Shown here in pieces: positions 40,701 through 48,753 of a stretch of DNA of 64,000 nucleotides; positions within the stretch are counted from its first letter, which is position 1, and each line of letters begins with the position of its first letter. A program made the position numbers and the translations under genes. Under the pieces are notes generated by a model, which did no database searches, was not told where the DNA came from, and was given only the letters and a program-made list of their open reading frames with translations. This stretch comes from Rhizobium sp. CIAT894 (GTDB lineage Bacteria; Pseudomonadota; Alphaproteobacteria; Rhizobiales; Rhizobiaceae). Where the stretch lies: the NCBI RefSeq assembly GCF_000172795.2, contig NZ_CP020947.1, forward strand, positions 2,359,001-2,423,000. Reading direction: 5' to 3'.

Positions 40701-41759
40701 AACCGCATTCGCGGCGGACTGACGGCCTCGCTGTCGGAAGTCGAGCGCATGGTCGGCGAAGCCAGCCGCGCCTCCGACGGCGCTGCCCAGCACATGCGCG
40801 AAGCGCTGCGCGAGGCGATCGACGATGCCGTCGGCCGCTTCTCCGGCGCCACCGATGATATTCGCCGCTCCGCCGCCGACATCCGCAGCGAACTCGACGC
40901 CACCCGCGCCGAATTGAAGCGCGGCGCCTTCGACCTTCCGGAAGAAGCCAAGGAAAGCGCCTCGGCCATGCGCCGGGCCGTTGCCGAGCAGATCAAGGCG
41001 CTGCAGGATATCTCGCAGCTCGTCGGCCGCTCCAGCCAGCAGCTTGAGATCTCCGAGCCCGTCGCCCGCACCCTCGCCCAGGCACAGCCTGCCCCGCGTC
41101 CGGCGCAACCTGTGGTAACCCAGCAGGCTGTAGTTCAGCCGCAGCAGCCGTCAGCGCCGCCATCGATCGAAGCGACCGGCCTGCGCGGAACGATCGCGCC
41201 GACAGCACCGGTTGCCGCGCCTCAGCGCGCCGCCCCGCAGCCTGCCCCCACTCGCCAGGAGCCGGCTCGCCCGGAAAGCGGCGGTTGGATCAGCGATCTC
41301 CTGCGCGGCGCATCGCGTGAGGAGACCGCCGACGAGGCGCCTGCCCGTGCCCCGTCCCGGCCGGCGGAAGCCGCCGCACCGGCCGCGCGCAGCAATGACA
41401 GCCGCAATCCGCGCCACGTGGTCGAATCGCTGAACTCGCTCTCTGTCGATATTGCCCGCGCCATCGATCACGACGCCTCGGTCGATCTCTGGCGCCGTTA
41501 CCAGCGCGGCGAGCGCGACGTCTTCACCCGTCGCCTCTATACGCTGAAGGGCCAGCAGACCTTCGATGAGATCAAGCGCAAATACGACCGCGAACCGGAG
41601 TTCCGCACTGCCGTCGACCGCTATATCGGTGATTTCGAAAAGCTGCTCGCCGACGTCGCCCGCACCGATCCGAACCAGACCGTCTCGCAGTCCTACCTCA
41701 CCTCCGATACGGGCAAGGTCTACACCATGCTCGCCCATGCAGCAGGCAGGCTCAGCTGA
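34782..41759 (+). CDS. gpr: Giant polar coiled-coil protein, growth pole ring protein (GPR/RgsE type)
   Basis: 2325 residues. A cytoplasmic N-terminus (1-105) leads to two membrane helices (about 108-129 and 146-170), then about 1900 residues of 11-residue-periodic amphipathic helix resembling apolipoprotein repeats, a Pro/Gln/Ala linker (about 2095-2200), and a compact C-terminal domain (about 2205-2325, with VDLWRRYQRGERDVFTRRLYTLKGQQTF). In Agrobacterium GPR and Sinorhizobium RgsE this layout belongs to a protein forming a ring at the growing pole, needed for unipolar growth. Residues 699-1138 are ten exact-length 44-residue repeats. GAGG precedes the ATG. A CtrA-type site upstream suggests cell-cycle control. 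Naming is by architecture. Confidence 0.82.
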   Translation: MANNKYNESIEDKAFKALDEALQIDFGKDNVPSRRGDAPEAPEAHVSDPVNARNQQAQEEAQRRSRRGSAGEQASRGPTFAPANDASRNTPASILKSFDGASSRSAVRTATLFSVLWVMAGLGLMSLLYAPEIWQIRSLADLVALPGVIAGLVGIIIPVMMFYAFAIMIARAQDMRNAARSMAEVALRLAEPETIASERIMTVGQAVRREVSAMNEGIERTIARASELETLVHSEVNALERSYADNELRVRGLVHELGSEREAIVNHADRIRTSIGSVHDQLKEELSLATEEIAVRLSTSGEAFASLIDTRAAAILEKSDTALQSIGSLLAAKTDSLLQTLNASGFALATEFDNRLEALSVNLNDHGEKLLSQFETRASTMDSSTEKLNAALNERTHQLSEILIARTREINESLKSGERTIGGTLDDVLAKLNSALDEKGASFRQSLQSTADDAVMDLDVRSGFFEERLQTTVAQLSTAFDERVAEFTSAFDKRTGSLDTKLMESLARINETLTGGSESIDGILSSSIDRLGASMTDQSLALATALATGHEMLESTLGARADEITTALSDRTGELTSALQSATSDIALTLASGTSELQNNLQTRSAELRDTLRSTTTDLTTAVAAGTEQVTAAFGGRAEELTGALAARAAEITDALGTAHGRIDSVMAERGGALIEALTTHHGRFEEALTSRSDAIINAVSGTHDRLAETLDEKAMSLAISLNESQARIEDTLETRSEALLKAVSGTHDRLSETLDEKAMSLAISLNENQARIEDTLETRSAALLNAVSGTHDRLSETLDSKAAALTTSLDERHARIEDALGTRAEALLNTVSGTRDRLAETLDEKATAFAMSLNESHARIEDTLQTRSAALLNAVSGTHERLAETLDEKAMALAISLNETQTRIENTMETGAAALLSAVSGTHERLSETLDEKAMTLAISLNESQSRIEDTLEARSEAFLKSVSGTHDRLSQALDEKSAALAASLNEGQSRLQDTLESRSQSFLNAVAATHDRLSETLDDRAMALAISLNESQSRLEETLTTGTDAITNAVSGTHEGVNGVLDRKAAALAASLSEGQARIEEALTHRTAAIIGAVTASHDRLTDALDEKTMALAISLDDNQSRFDSALEARSNSMMEAVANAETRVAGAFADKTDAIRAAYTDNQQRLENALSQHSAALSGALDAGGSRFEDIVGGLTGRIEGRLTDAHARLGGLADETAARIERGLDSAHDRIRTTLEDRANAIDLSLSQAHALISDTLTEQATSIGTSVATSVSMLEMSLEEREAAIRQAIDSGAQTLENRMQAGAGQIAGRFQEAASAISNSAQSFSAHLDQSVESLTGRFEETGSRVEAGLAAIETRIRDGVGGVADRVETVGSQLSGVLADGISRLGALSNDATQRISATLEGSAANLTQAIDSRTANLAETLDSRATSMTGAIEGRTANLGETLDRGNARIEERLSTMDRALTVGLDAVNRTIEGKAAGLASTLRSAVAEAAQGMEGEATRTTELLGKTGQQFAEDLNTKSDEFTRTMDERSSQIVTRVAEAQNRLASQAAAVAQTFSEAGNAIVNKVAEAETIVGTQVNAISKVLSDAGQSLEARGDAIRSTLSGAGSEISATMADVDRALEARSSAIRSNLEERAREIDTTFTDIDRALEARGNSIRSTLEDRTRDLNSMLAGRSVELTRILDETARPIIDRYTDAGEQAAARITAAANLSADRLRAENEALASAVAARTENVANAVSAIENSLVGNVNGLVQRMSESSAAMAMMMNRAAEQLASVDGRLGDTTTRFADSANKAAEMVNASTRLLEGKVDRLSDISGQTLSQVGGIIGRFDEHSKVLTQASQLLGAAQSNLASTLEEREGALQALSVSLVQRSDEIEKTMRGLGGMIETVFERAEQRSSQVTGNLRQGVQSSFADIGRILTETEKRAQEAAETMREAITRAGDEANTTIDGTFANVERRSGDLSNRIRGGLTASLSEVERMVGEASRASDGAAQHMREALREAIDDAVGRFSGATDDIRRSAADIRSELDATRAELKRGAFDLPEEAKESASAMRRAVAEQIKALQDISQLVGRSSQQLEISEPVARTLAQAQPAPRPAQPVVTQQAVVQPQQPSAPPSIEATGLRGTIAPTAPVAAPQRAAPQPAPTRQEPARPESGGWISDLLRGASREETADEAPARAPSRPAEAAAPAARSNDSRNPRHVVESLNSLSVDIARAIDHDASVDLWRRYQRGERDVFTRRLYTLKGQQTFDEIKRKYDREPEFRTAVDRYIGDFEKLLADVARTDPNQTVSQSYLTSDTGKVYTMLAHAAGRLS
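36876..38195 (+). repeat. Ten 132-bp tandem repeats inside the growth pole ring gene
   Basis: Each unit encodes 44 residues, four 11-mers, with a core like AVSGTHDRLSETLDEKAM then ISLNESQARIEDTLETRS. Units start at 36876, 37008, 37140, 37272, 37404, 37536, 37668, 37800, 37932 and 38064 with no insertion or deletion between them. Sequence divergence is mild in the middle units and greater at the end. Confidence 0.9.
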
Positions 41760-41881
41760 GCCTGTTTGTAACTATCGATCGCATCTGAGCGAATGGGACA
41801 GGAAGCCGCCGCGCACATGTCGGGCGGCTTCCTTCGTTGCAAGGGCGCGACCGGAGAACGCCCAATCGTGAGGAATTCGAA

Positions 41882-42442
41882 ATGACCAAGGCGCTGCTGA
41901 TCATCGATGTGCAGAAGGCAATTCTTGCCGGAAAGGCCACGCCGGAGCGCCAGCCGCAGGTCGATTCCGCACTCGATGAGACCATCGCTCTGCTCGCATC
42001 GCTCCAGGAAAGGGCACGACAGGCGGGCGCGCCGGTCGTGCTGGTACAACATGACGGCGACAGCGGCCACCGATTGGCCGTCGGCACCGACGGATGGGCG
42101 CTGCGCGAGGAGATCGCGCCGAAACAAGACGAGGTCGTCATCCGCAAGAAAAGCGCCGACTGCTTCTTCGAGACCGATCTGACCGAACGCTTGAACGAGC
42201 GGTCGGTCACTCACCTCGTCATCGGCGGCTGCATGTCGCAATTCTGCGTCGACACGACGGTCAGGCGCGCCGTTTCCCTCGGATACCAAGTGACACTGAT
42301 TGCCGATGGTCACACCACCGGCGATACGGCGACCCTCACCTTCTCCGAGATCGTCGCCCACCATAATGAAACGCTCGATGGTTTCGATGCAGGCAAGGCG
42401 ACGGTAGAAATCCGCTCTGCCGCCGACATTGCTTTTTCATAG
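41882..42442 (+). CDS. Isochorismatase-family cysteine hydrolase
   Basis: 186 residues. The catalytic triad is Asp9 (LLIIDVQKAI), Lys89 or Lys90 (VIRKKSADCF) and Cys122 (SQFCVDTTVRRA), preceded by a cis-peptide HLVIGGCMS. The family includes nicotinamidases, isochorismatases and N-carbamoyl amidohydrolases; this short form is of unknown substrate. The ATG at 41882 is chosen because conserved sequence starts there. It follows the growth pole ring gene on the same strand after 122 bp and converges on the synthetase-like gene. Confidence 0.87.
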   Translation: MTKALLIIDVQKAILAGKATPERQPQVDSALDETIALLASLQERARQAGAPVVLVQHDGDSGHRLAVGTDGWALREEIAPKQDEVVIRKKSADCFFETDLTERLNERSVTHLVIGGCMSQFCVDTTVRRAVSLGYQVTLIADGHTTGDTATLTFSEIVAHHNETLDGFDAGKATVEIRSAADIAFS

Positions 42443-42454
42443 ATTTGGGGCCGA

Positions 42455-42475
42455 CGGGACCGCCAGGCGGTCCCG
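42455..42475. terminator. Bidirectional terminator hairpin
   Basis: CGGGACCG and CGGTCCCG pair around CCAGG, 12 bp after the hydrolase stop and 12 bp before the end of the convergent synthetase-like gene. The T run is weak. Confidence 0.6.
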
Positions 42476-42487
42476 ATCTTCCGTCTT

Positions 42488-43237
42488 TCACCGATCAGCC
42501 GCTATGCCCCAATTGTAAACGCAACGATCGAGGCCGATGGCGATTTCGAGGACCAGCACGTCGTGTTCGATGTCGGGGCCTTTCTTGGGCTGCGACCGGT
42601 AGCGCTGCGGAAAGTCGGTGCGCCGCGAGATCGAACAGACCTCCATCCATTTGTCGTCATTGTCGACCTCGATATCCATCGTCACCTCGGAATAGGCCGG
42701 CAGCCGGTCGGAGGGCACGATGCGCGTCGGCAGATGGATCAGCGAGGCGATCATGCGGCGGACCGGCTCCAGACAGGCAGCGTGATAATCGTTGCCGCTG
42801 TCGGCCGTGAAGGCGCATTGGAATTCGAGCTGCCAGAATTCCTTCAGCCGCATATGCTTCATAGGCTGCTCCTGCTCGCGGCGATAGGACCGGCCCGCCT
42901 GCCAGACACAGAGCGGCAGCCGCGTCCTCGAGTGATTTCCGAGGATGTGCTGCATATAGGCATAGGTGGACGGCGTGGTCTCCGGTCTGAGCACCAGCGC
43001 GGTGTCGCCGGCGGAAAGCTGTTCCTGGACCCAGATATCGGCATTCGAATAGGCGCTCGAAACCAGCGCCCGCGGCATCAGCGCCGGCGCCTCGACCCTC
43101 CTGACATCCCAGGCAGGATTGACGGATCTGAGAAAACTGCGGACCTCTTGCGAGAAGAAGCCGATCAGATGATCGCGCAGATGAATCTCGCGCTCCTCCC
43201 AATGAACGAGCGAATTGACATGATAAAGATTGAGCAC
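42488..43237 (-). CDS. Stand-alone class II aminoacyl-tRNA-synthetase-like protein
   Basis: 249 residues, only a catalytic core. Motif 2 is seen as VWQAGRSYRREQEQ then MRLKEFWQLEFQ, and a motif-3-like IAIGLDRCVYNW closes the protein. This matches the GlyRS/ThrRS/ProRS (tRNA-synt_2b) fold, but there is no anticodon-binding domain. Full synthetases of these types are 400 residues or more. Related stand-alone cores can charge carrier proteins or modify other molecules. The GTG start at 43237 is supported by AAGGAG nine bases upstream. No partner is nearby. Function unknown. Confidence 0.75.
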   Translation of the reverse strand: MLNLYHVNSLVHWEEREIHLRDHLIGFFSQEVRSFLRSVNPAWDVRRVEAPALMPRALVSSAYSNADIWVQEQLSAGDTALVLRPETTPSTYAYMQHILGNHSRTRLPLCVWQAGRSYRREQEQPMKHMRLKEFWQLEFQCAFTADSGNDYHAACLEPVRRMIASLIHLPTRIVPSDRLPAYSEVTMDIEVDNDDKWMEVCSISRRTDFPQRYRSQPKKGPDIEHDVLVLEIAIGLDRCVYNWGIAADR

Positions 43238-43602
43238 GGTGCCGGTCTCCTTGGCAGCCTTGATTGACGTGGTGAGGGCTTTACGTCCAGCAGCGCGCCG
43301 GACGCCGATAGCGCCCTGACGTCACAGCGGGACGCGAAGACCTCGTCCGCCAAAAGCGCGCGCGATCGCGACCTGCAGGCAGGTGCGGTCACGACGGGAG
43401 AAAGGCGCGCTCTTTATGCTCATGACGGATTTTCTATGTGCGATGCGCGTCATTGTCAAAACCGAAGATCGCGAGGCAAAAGCAATCAACTGTGGACAGA
43501 GCGTTTTTATTTCCCTCTGTCCTTCATTTCGTCACAAACTTTCTCGATCGGCTTGCGTTTAGCCAACGGCTCTCCTCGGCCGTCCAACAACAGAGTAGCC
43601 CG
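43238..43602. other. Divergent intergenic region, synthetase-like gene / D,D-carboxypeptidase
   Basis: 365 bp. It carries the ribosome-binding site of the minus-strand gene near its left end. The carboxypeptidase frame is open further upstream (to 43438), but that part lacks a signal peptide and does not look coding. No repeat or motif stands out. Confidence 0.45.
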
Positions 43603-44478
43603 ATGACCAAAATGACCTCCCGGCTCCTTGCCACAGCGCTCTCCTCCGCCATGGTGATGGGCGCTTTCACGGCCGTTCAGGCCGGCCAGGCAAGTTTCGT
43701 CATCGATGCGCAGTCCGGTCAGATTCTCGAAGCATCCAATCAGGACGAGTTGAACTATCCGGCGTCGCTGACCAAGATGATGACGCTCTACCTCGCCTTC
43801 GAGGCTCTGCATGAGGGACGCCTCAAATGGGACCAGAAGCTCACCATGTCGGAAAATGCCGAGAGCAAGGAGCCGTTCAAGCTCGCCATCGGCGCCGGCC
43901 GCCAGGTGACGTTGCGCGAAGCGGTCGAAAGCATCGTCGTCCTGTCCGCCAACGACTCTGCCGTCGCGATCGCCGAACAGCTCGGCGGCTCAGAACAGGC
44001 TTTCGCCAAGACGATGACCGACAAGGCGCGCCAGCTCGGTATGACGAATACGGTCTTCAAGAATCCCTCGGGCCTCCCCGATCCGGAACAGGTCACCTCG
44101 GCGCGTGACATGGCGACCCTTGGCGTTTCGCTGATGCGGGACTTCCCGGAGGAATTCAAGCTCTTCTCCATGCGCGGCTTTCAGTTCCGCGGCATGAAGC
44201 TGCGCGGCCACAACAATCTCATGTACCGCTATGACGGCGTCGACGGCATCAAGACCGGCTATACCGATGCATCAGGCTACAATGTCGTGACCTCGGCGCT
44301 GAAGGATGGCCGCCGCGTCGTCGGCGTCGTCATGGGCGAAAAAACCGCGAGCCTGCGCGACGACAAGATGGCAGGCCTGCTGGACAGCACGCTGCCGTCA
44401 TCCTCGACCGCCACGGCATCCACCGCGCCAGGCAAACAGCCGGGAGCAACGATGACGGACGCGCAGCCGACGAAGTAG
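43603..44478 (+). CDS. Periplasmic D-alanyl-D-alanine carboxypeptidase (penicillin-binding protein, peptidase S11)
   Basis: 291 residues. A signal peptide (MTKMTSRLLATALSSAMVMG ... AVQAG) precedes the serine peptidase domain: SLTK at 55-58 (active Ser55), SAN at 115-117 and KTG at 217-219. It trims the terminal D-Ala from peptidoglycan pentapeptides and so limits cross-linking. It is shorter than DacA/DacC (about 380-400), ends soon after the catalytic domain and lacks the usual membrane anchor. ATG 43603 is chosen because the signal peptide begins there. It converges on the GGDEF gene with 14 bp between stops. Confidence 0.9.
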   Translation: MTKMTSRLLATALSSAMVMGAFTAVQAGQASFVIDAQSGQILEASNQDELNYPASLTKMMTLYLAFEALHEGRLKWDQKLTMSENAESKEPFKLAIGAGRQVTLREAVESIVVLSANDSAVAIAEQLGGSEQAFAKTMTDKARQLGMTNTVFKNPSGLPDPEQVTSARDMATLGVSLMRDFPEEFKLFSMRGFQFRGMKLRGHNNLMYRYDGVDGIKTGYTDASGYNVVTSALKDGRRVVGVVMGEKTASLRDDKMAGLLDSTLPSSSTATASTAPGKQPGATMTDAQPTK

Positions 44479-44492
44479 ACTGCGCGTTCCGA

Positions 44493-45746
44493 CTATCTGA
44501 AAGCCACTTCCAGATGTTGCCGGTCTTGCGCGATCACCCTGCAATTCGTTTCGAACCCTTCGCCTTTGATGGCCAGGATGAATTCCGAAGGAATGCCTGT
44601 CGTATTGGAGACTGAGATGCCCGCACTCTCCGAGCCGATGGACTTGACGGTGCAATCGATGGTCGAGCGTCGCTCGTTGAACAGGATCGAACCCGCCTTC
44701 AGCACACGCCGCCGACCGCCGATGGCATGATCGGCATGAATCGAACTCCATGATACGCAGCGATTCCGGCCACCATGTTTGGCCTGATACATTGCGGCAT
44801 CCGCTTGAGCCAGCAGGGTCTCGATCTCCTTGCTGACGATCGACAGCGTCGAGCTTCCCAAGCTCGCCGTGACATGCAGGACGCCGTGATCACCACGGAT
44901 CGGTTGCGAGGCGATGGCGGCCCTGAGTTTTTCAGCGACGGCGACAGCCCCTTCCCGATCGACATGCGGCAGGACGACGGCGAATTCCTCGCCTCCGATC
45001 CGGCCGAACAGATCGCCGACGCGAAGGGTCGTCTTGCAGATCGCCGCCACCGCTTTCAGAACCTCGTCTCCCGCAGCGTGTCCATGCGTATCGTTTACCC
45101 GCTTGAAATGGTCGATATCGAAGACGATACAGGACAGGTCATGCTGGTGGCGCAGAGCGAGTGAAATCAGCTGATCGGCTTCCTGCTTGAAGGCGCGCCG
45201 CGTCATCGCCTCGGTCAGGCTGTCGGTAGCGGCCGACTGCATCAGCTCGATCCGGTCCATCGCCGCTCCCGCCAGTTCCTCGAGAATGGCGAGGTCTCGG
45301 CTGCCGAACGACCTTGGCCGGCGGTCGATAGCGCATACCGTTCCGATCATGTGCCCGGCTTTCGTTCTAAGCGGCACGCCGGCATAGAAACGGATATGAT
45401 CCTCGCCCGTCACCGCGGAATGTTTTGAAAAGCGGGTATCCTTGGTGGCGTCCTGCACGATGACAGGTTCATCGCAGTCCACCACGCAGCGGCAGAACGT
45501 ATCTTCGAGCGACACCTCGTCTGCCGACATTCCGGAGCAGGCCTTGTACCATTGCCGATGCCCATCGATCAGCGATACGATGCCGATGTCGATGGAAAAT
45601 ATCTGCTTTATCAGGCGGACGATCCGCTCGAAGCCTTCGTCCCTCGGCGTGTCGAGAATGTCGAGCTGCTGCAGCGCCGCCAAGCGAGCATTATCGCGTT
45701 GAATCGCTTCCGATGACGATTTTCCGAATACGCGTGCGACCACCAT
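44493..45746 (-). CDS. GAF-GGDEF-PilZ protein, probable diguanylate cyclase
   Basis: 417 residues. A GAF domain (about 38-175) precedes a GGDEF domain with GGEEF at 251-255 and an inhibitory I-site RVGD at 242-245, exactly five residues upstream. Both are intact, so synthesis of c-di-GMP with feedback inhibition is expected. The C-terminal 100 residues resemble a PilZ domain (GGRRRVLKAG, VKSIGSESAGI), although its NxSxxG part is degenerate. The start at ATG 45746 has an AGGAGG site. It is a single-gene unit beside the Mla operon, with the GAF ligand unknown. Confidence 0.88.
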   Translation of the reverse strand: MVVARVFGKSSSEAIQRDNARLAALQQLDILDTPRDEGFERIVRLIKQIFSIDIGIVSLIDGHRQWYKACSGMSADEVSLEDTFCRCVVDCDEPVIVQDATKDTRFSKHSAVTGEDHIRFYAGVPLRTKAGHMIGTVCAIDRRPRSFGSRDLAILEELAGAAMDRIELMQSAATDSLTEAMTRRAFKQEADQLISLALRHQHDLSCIVFDIDHFKRVNDTHGHAAGDEVLKAVAAICKTTLRVGDLFGRIGGEEFAVVLPHVDREGAVAVAEKLRAAIASQPIRGDHGVLHVTASLGSSTLSIVSKEIETLLAQADAAMYQAKHGGRNRCVSWSSIHADHAIGGRRRVLKAGSILFNERRSTIDCTVKSIGSESAGISVSNTTGIPSEFILAIKGEGFETNCRVIAQDRQHLEVAFR

Positions 45747-45893
45747 GCAGCATGCCTCCTGACAGCGATAACATGATGCGTTCCATAAATTCGTGAAGAA
45801 ATTGAATACGATGGCAGCCCCAACGTCACGGGACCAAATATTTCCCCAAATCAGCAACCCTTGATGTCGACGCAGTGATCGCCAAGCGCCATC

Positions 45894-46505
45894 TCAGATT
45901 GAGCGCAGCGTCCAACTGACGATCTCGGAGGCAACGGTGGAGAAGGCGCGGTCGAGGCTCTTGACGAACCCGTCATTGTCGCCGCCCGCCGGCGCCGTGG
46001 CGCGGAACACCTTCTGGGCGCGTACCGAGCCGTTGCGGTCGTTGAGGATCTTGGCGGAGATTTCGACCACCGCCTGGTTGCCGCTCGAAGCATCGATCTC
46101 GAAGGAGCGGATATCGGTGACGACCTGATAATCGATCGCCAGCCCCTGCCCCGGCATGCCGACGCCGCCAAGCTTGCCGGAGTTTTCGAAGGCCTCCACC
46201 AGCTTCGACTGCACCATGCGCGGCAGCTTGTCGCCCCATTGCGCCCGCGAGAGATACTGGATTTCCGAAGACGAAACTCGGATGACGATCTGCTCGCTGT
46301 CCAGCGCTCGGAGTGCCGTCGGCCCGGCAATCAGGATCTGGCGGGATTTGGCGGCGGGCCCATCGCCGTCGACCGCCGCGGAGAGATCATAGGTATCGTT
46401 CTTGGCTGAAGTGCCGCAACCCGACAGGATCAACGCAATCAGCGGCAGCGCAACCACCGTTCCCTTGATCCACGAACGGCGCGACAACAAATGCGATGCG
46501 ACCAT
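45894..46505 (-). CDS. ABC-type transport auxiliary lipoprotein (MlaD-linked)
   Basis: 203 residues. The lipobox LILSGCGTS places the lipidated cysteine near residue 31. The body fits the ABC_trans_aux (PqiC-like) family: ILIAGPTALRALDSEQIVIR, ISYQ-like LSRAQWGDKLPRMVQSKLVEAFENS and LDRAFSTVASEIVSWT. These lipoproteins work in the outer membrane with MCE proteins in lipid transport. ATG 46505 begins the signal peptide. It is last in the mlaE-mlaF-mlaD-lipoprotein operon, 22 bp after mlaD. Confidence 0.87.
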   Translation of the reverse strand: MVASHLLSRRSWIKGTVVALPLIALILSGCGTSAKNDTYDLSAAVDGDGPAAKSRQILIAGPTALRALDSEQIVIRVSSSEIQYLSRAQWGDKLPRMVQSKLVEAFENSGKLGGVGMPGQGLAIDYQVVTDIRSFEIDASSGNQAVVEISAKILNDRNGSVRAQKVFRATAPAGGDNDGFVKSLDRAFSTVASEIVSWTLRSI

Positions 46506-46527
46506 ATGCGCTACCCTGCCTTCCCAG

Positions 46528-47898
46528 TTAACGCCGCGTCCGGCCGTCATATTGCTTGACCGTGTCCCCGCCGAAAATCAGACGTTGCGGATTGCGGTCG
46601 AAGTTGGTGATCGTATCGTTGAGATTGTTCACGGTGCCGCGCATGTCGTTGACGAGTGTCTGCACGTCGCGCAAGCCGCCGCTCGAGAATTTCTGCAGAT
46701 TGTCGGCGATCGGCCCGATGCGAGCATTCAGGTTGTCGGCGACTTTCTTGAAGGATTCCAGCGTATCGCGCGCCTCGGTGAACAGCGATTGCGTGTTGTC
46801 GGTTCCGAGCAGCGCATCGACCTTGATGAGAATGCCGTCGATGCGGGTCGAGGCCGAATTCAGCTTATTGGTCAGCTGCGAAACGTCCTGGATCGTCTGG
46901 TCGATGTCTTTCTTGCGGGCCGAAACCGTATCGGCGACATCGCGGATCGAGGCGACGGCGGTGCGCGCATCCTTGGTTGCCTGCGCGATGTCGTCGACGG
47001 AACCCTTCACCTTGGCGGGGTCGATCTGAGCAACCAGCATGTCGACGCGATCGAGCGTCGCCTGTGCCTGCTTGCCGAAATCGTTGAAAGTAGTGGCCGT
47101 CTGGTCGAACTTCTGGATCGCCCCCTTCAAGTCGCCCGAGGCATCGGCGACATTGGCGGTGATCTTCTCGGCGTTGGAAACGATATTGTCGATCTTCTGA
47201 GCATCAACGGCCTTGACCAGCGATTCGACAGCCTGGAGCGTCGAATCGACACGGCCGGAAACTGCCTTCACCGTATTGGAGAGCTCACCGACGCTTTGCA
47301 AGAAGGCGTCGATATTGTCGGAATTCTTGGCCAGCGCATCCGAGAAGGTCTCGGCATTCTTGAACGTCTGGGTCAGCGGAGCGCGCGAATCCTGGATAAA
47401 GCCCTGGAGTTCACCGACTGCGTCATTGGCCCGATCGAGGATCTTGTCGGCGGTCGCCAGAAGGTTGGTGACGCTCGACTGGTCGGCGACGATGACGGCG
47501 CGTTTGCCGTTGTCGATCGCATGCTGAAGGATGCTTTCCTCGCCCTTGCGGCCACCCGACAGTTCGATATAGGCGGCTCCGGTCAGGCCCTGGATTTCAA
47601 GAGCGGCCTTGGTGGAGGGGTAGATCGGCGCATCGGTGCGCACCTGGGTGAAGGCCAGCGAATATTGCGGATCGTCGGCATCGATCGACAATGTCTGCAC
47701 CGAGCCGATCTGGATGCCGTTGAAGCGCACCGGCGAGCCGACACTGAGGCCGTTGGCGGAACCCGGGATACGCACGATCAGTTCGGTCATCGGGCCACCG
47801 CGGCCATATTCGGCCATCCAGTAGACGAAGCCGAAGGCCGCCGCGATCACCAGCACCGTGAAAAAACCGACAATCGTGTAATTGGCTTTGGTTTCCAT
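46528..47898 (-). CDS. mlaD: MCE-domain lipid-transport protein (MlaD-like)
   Basis: 456 residues, longer than E. coli MlaD (183). A single N-terminal membrane helix (about 8-26) is followed by the MCE domain (RIPGSANGLSVGSPVRFNGI, about 45-64). The rest is a long helical region with TM-free coiled-coil character (repeats of 'D..V..A..I..NVADASGDLK'), like long rhizobial MCE proteins. MlaD-type proteins form hexameric rings that shuttle phospholipid across the periplasm. It is third in the operon, after the ATPase gene with 8 bp between. Confidence 0.9.
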   Translation of the reverse strand: METKANYTIVGFFTVLVIAAAFGFVYWMAEYGRGGPMTELIVRIPGSANGLSVGSPVRFNGIQIGSVQTLSIDADDPQYSLAFTQVRTDAPIYPSTKAALEIQGLTGAAYIELSGGRKGEESILQHAIDNGKRAVIVADQSSVTNLLATADKILDRANDAVGELQGFIQDSRAPLTQTFKNAETFSDALAKNSDNIDAFLQSVGELSNTVKAVSGRVDSTLQAVESLVKAVDAQKIDNIVSNAEKITANVADASGDLKGAIQKFDQTATTFNDFGKQAQATLDRVDMLVAQIDPAKVKGSVDDIAQATKDARTAVASIRDVADTVSARKKDIDQTIQDVSQLTNKLNSASTRIDGILIKVDALLGTDNTQSLFTEARDTLESFKKVADNLNARIGPIADNLQKFSSGGLRDVQTLVNDMRGTVNNLNDTITNFDRNPQRLIFGGDTVKQYDGRTRR

Positions 47899-47906
47899 TT
47901 ATCCGG

Positions 47907-48752
47907 TCACTTCCCGCTCACGCCGTGCCGCGCGCCATCATCCTGCGGCACGATCGAGCGCGCCCGCTTACCCTTGAAATAGGCCTGCACCCAGGGATCG
48001 TCATAGGCCAGCATGTCGTCGATCGTGCCTTCCACCATTACCCGTTTCTTTCCGAGCACGGCAATACGGTCGCAGACCGAAAACAGGCTGTCGAGGTCAT
48101 GCGTCACCATATACACGGTCAGTCCGAGACTATCGCGCAGGTTGGCGATCAGCTCGTCGAATTCGGCCGCACCGATCGGGTCGAGACCCGAGGTCGGTTC
48201 GTCGAGGAAGACGAGTTCGGGATCGAGCGCCAGCGCCCGGGCAAGGGCGGCGCGCTTGATCATGCCGCCGGACAGTTCGGACGGGTATTTGTCGGCGGCA
48301 TCGGCGGCCAGACCCACCATGCGAATCTTCAGATGCGCCAGTTCGTCCATCAGCGAGCGCGGTAGATCGAGATATTCGCGCATCGGCACCTGGATGTTTT
48401 CCTTGACCGTCAGCGACGAAAACAGCGCCCCCTGCTGGAACAGCACGCCGAGCCGCATGTCGAGCGCGTTGCGCTGCGGCTCATCGAGTTCGTCGAAATC
48501 CTGGCCTAGGATCTTGATCGTGCCGGAACGGCGCGGCAGCAGCCTCAGCACCGTGCGCATCAGCACCGATTTGCCGGTGCCCGACGCACCGACGAAACCG
48601 AGGATCTCGCCGCGGTAGATGTTCAGATTGAGATTGTCGAGCACGACCTTGGAGCCGAAGGCGACGGTGACGTCGCGCGCCGAAAGCACGATGTCCCTGC
48701 CCTCGCCGTCTTTCTCGATTTCGTTCGATTGCTCGTCCACGCGGTCCGCCAT
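47907..48752 (-). CDS. mlaF: ABC transporter ATP-binding protein, MlaF-like
   Basis: 281 residues. Walker A GASGTGKS (about 56-63), signature LSGGMIKRAALARALALDPELVFLDEP (excerpt) with Walker B LVFLDEPTSGLDP, and a His-loop MVTHD are all in place. The ATPase powers lipid movement through the MlaE permease. ATG 48752 is used; the mlaE stop is one base before it (TAG-C-ATG), so coupling is likely. A longer in-frame start at 48785 would overlap mlaE. Confidence 0.92.
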   Translation of the reverse strand: MADRVDEQSNEIEKDGEGRDIVLSARDVTVAFGSKVVLDNLNLNIYRGEILGFVGASGTGKSVLMRTVLRLLPRRSGTIKILGQDFDELDEPQRNALDMRLGVLFQQGALFSSLTVKENIQVPMREYLDLPRSLMDELAHLKIRMVGLAADAADKYPSELSGGMIKRAALARALALDPELVFLDEPTSGLDPIGAAEFDELIANLRDSLGLTVYMVTHDLDSLFSVCDRIAVLGKKRVMVEGTIDDMLAYDDPWVQAYFKGKRARSIVPQDDGARHGVSGK

Positions 48753-48753
48753 G

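Noticed and set aside
46402..47982. 526-codon plus-strand frame over the Mla genes
   Set aside because: Antisense to the MCE gene; Asp/Arg/Gly-rich shadow composition.
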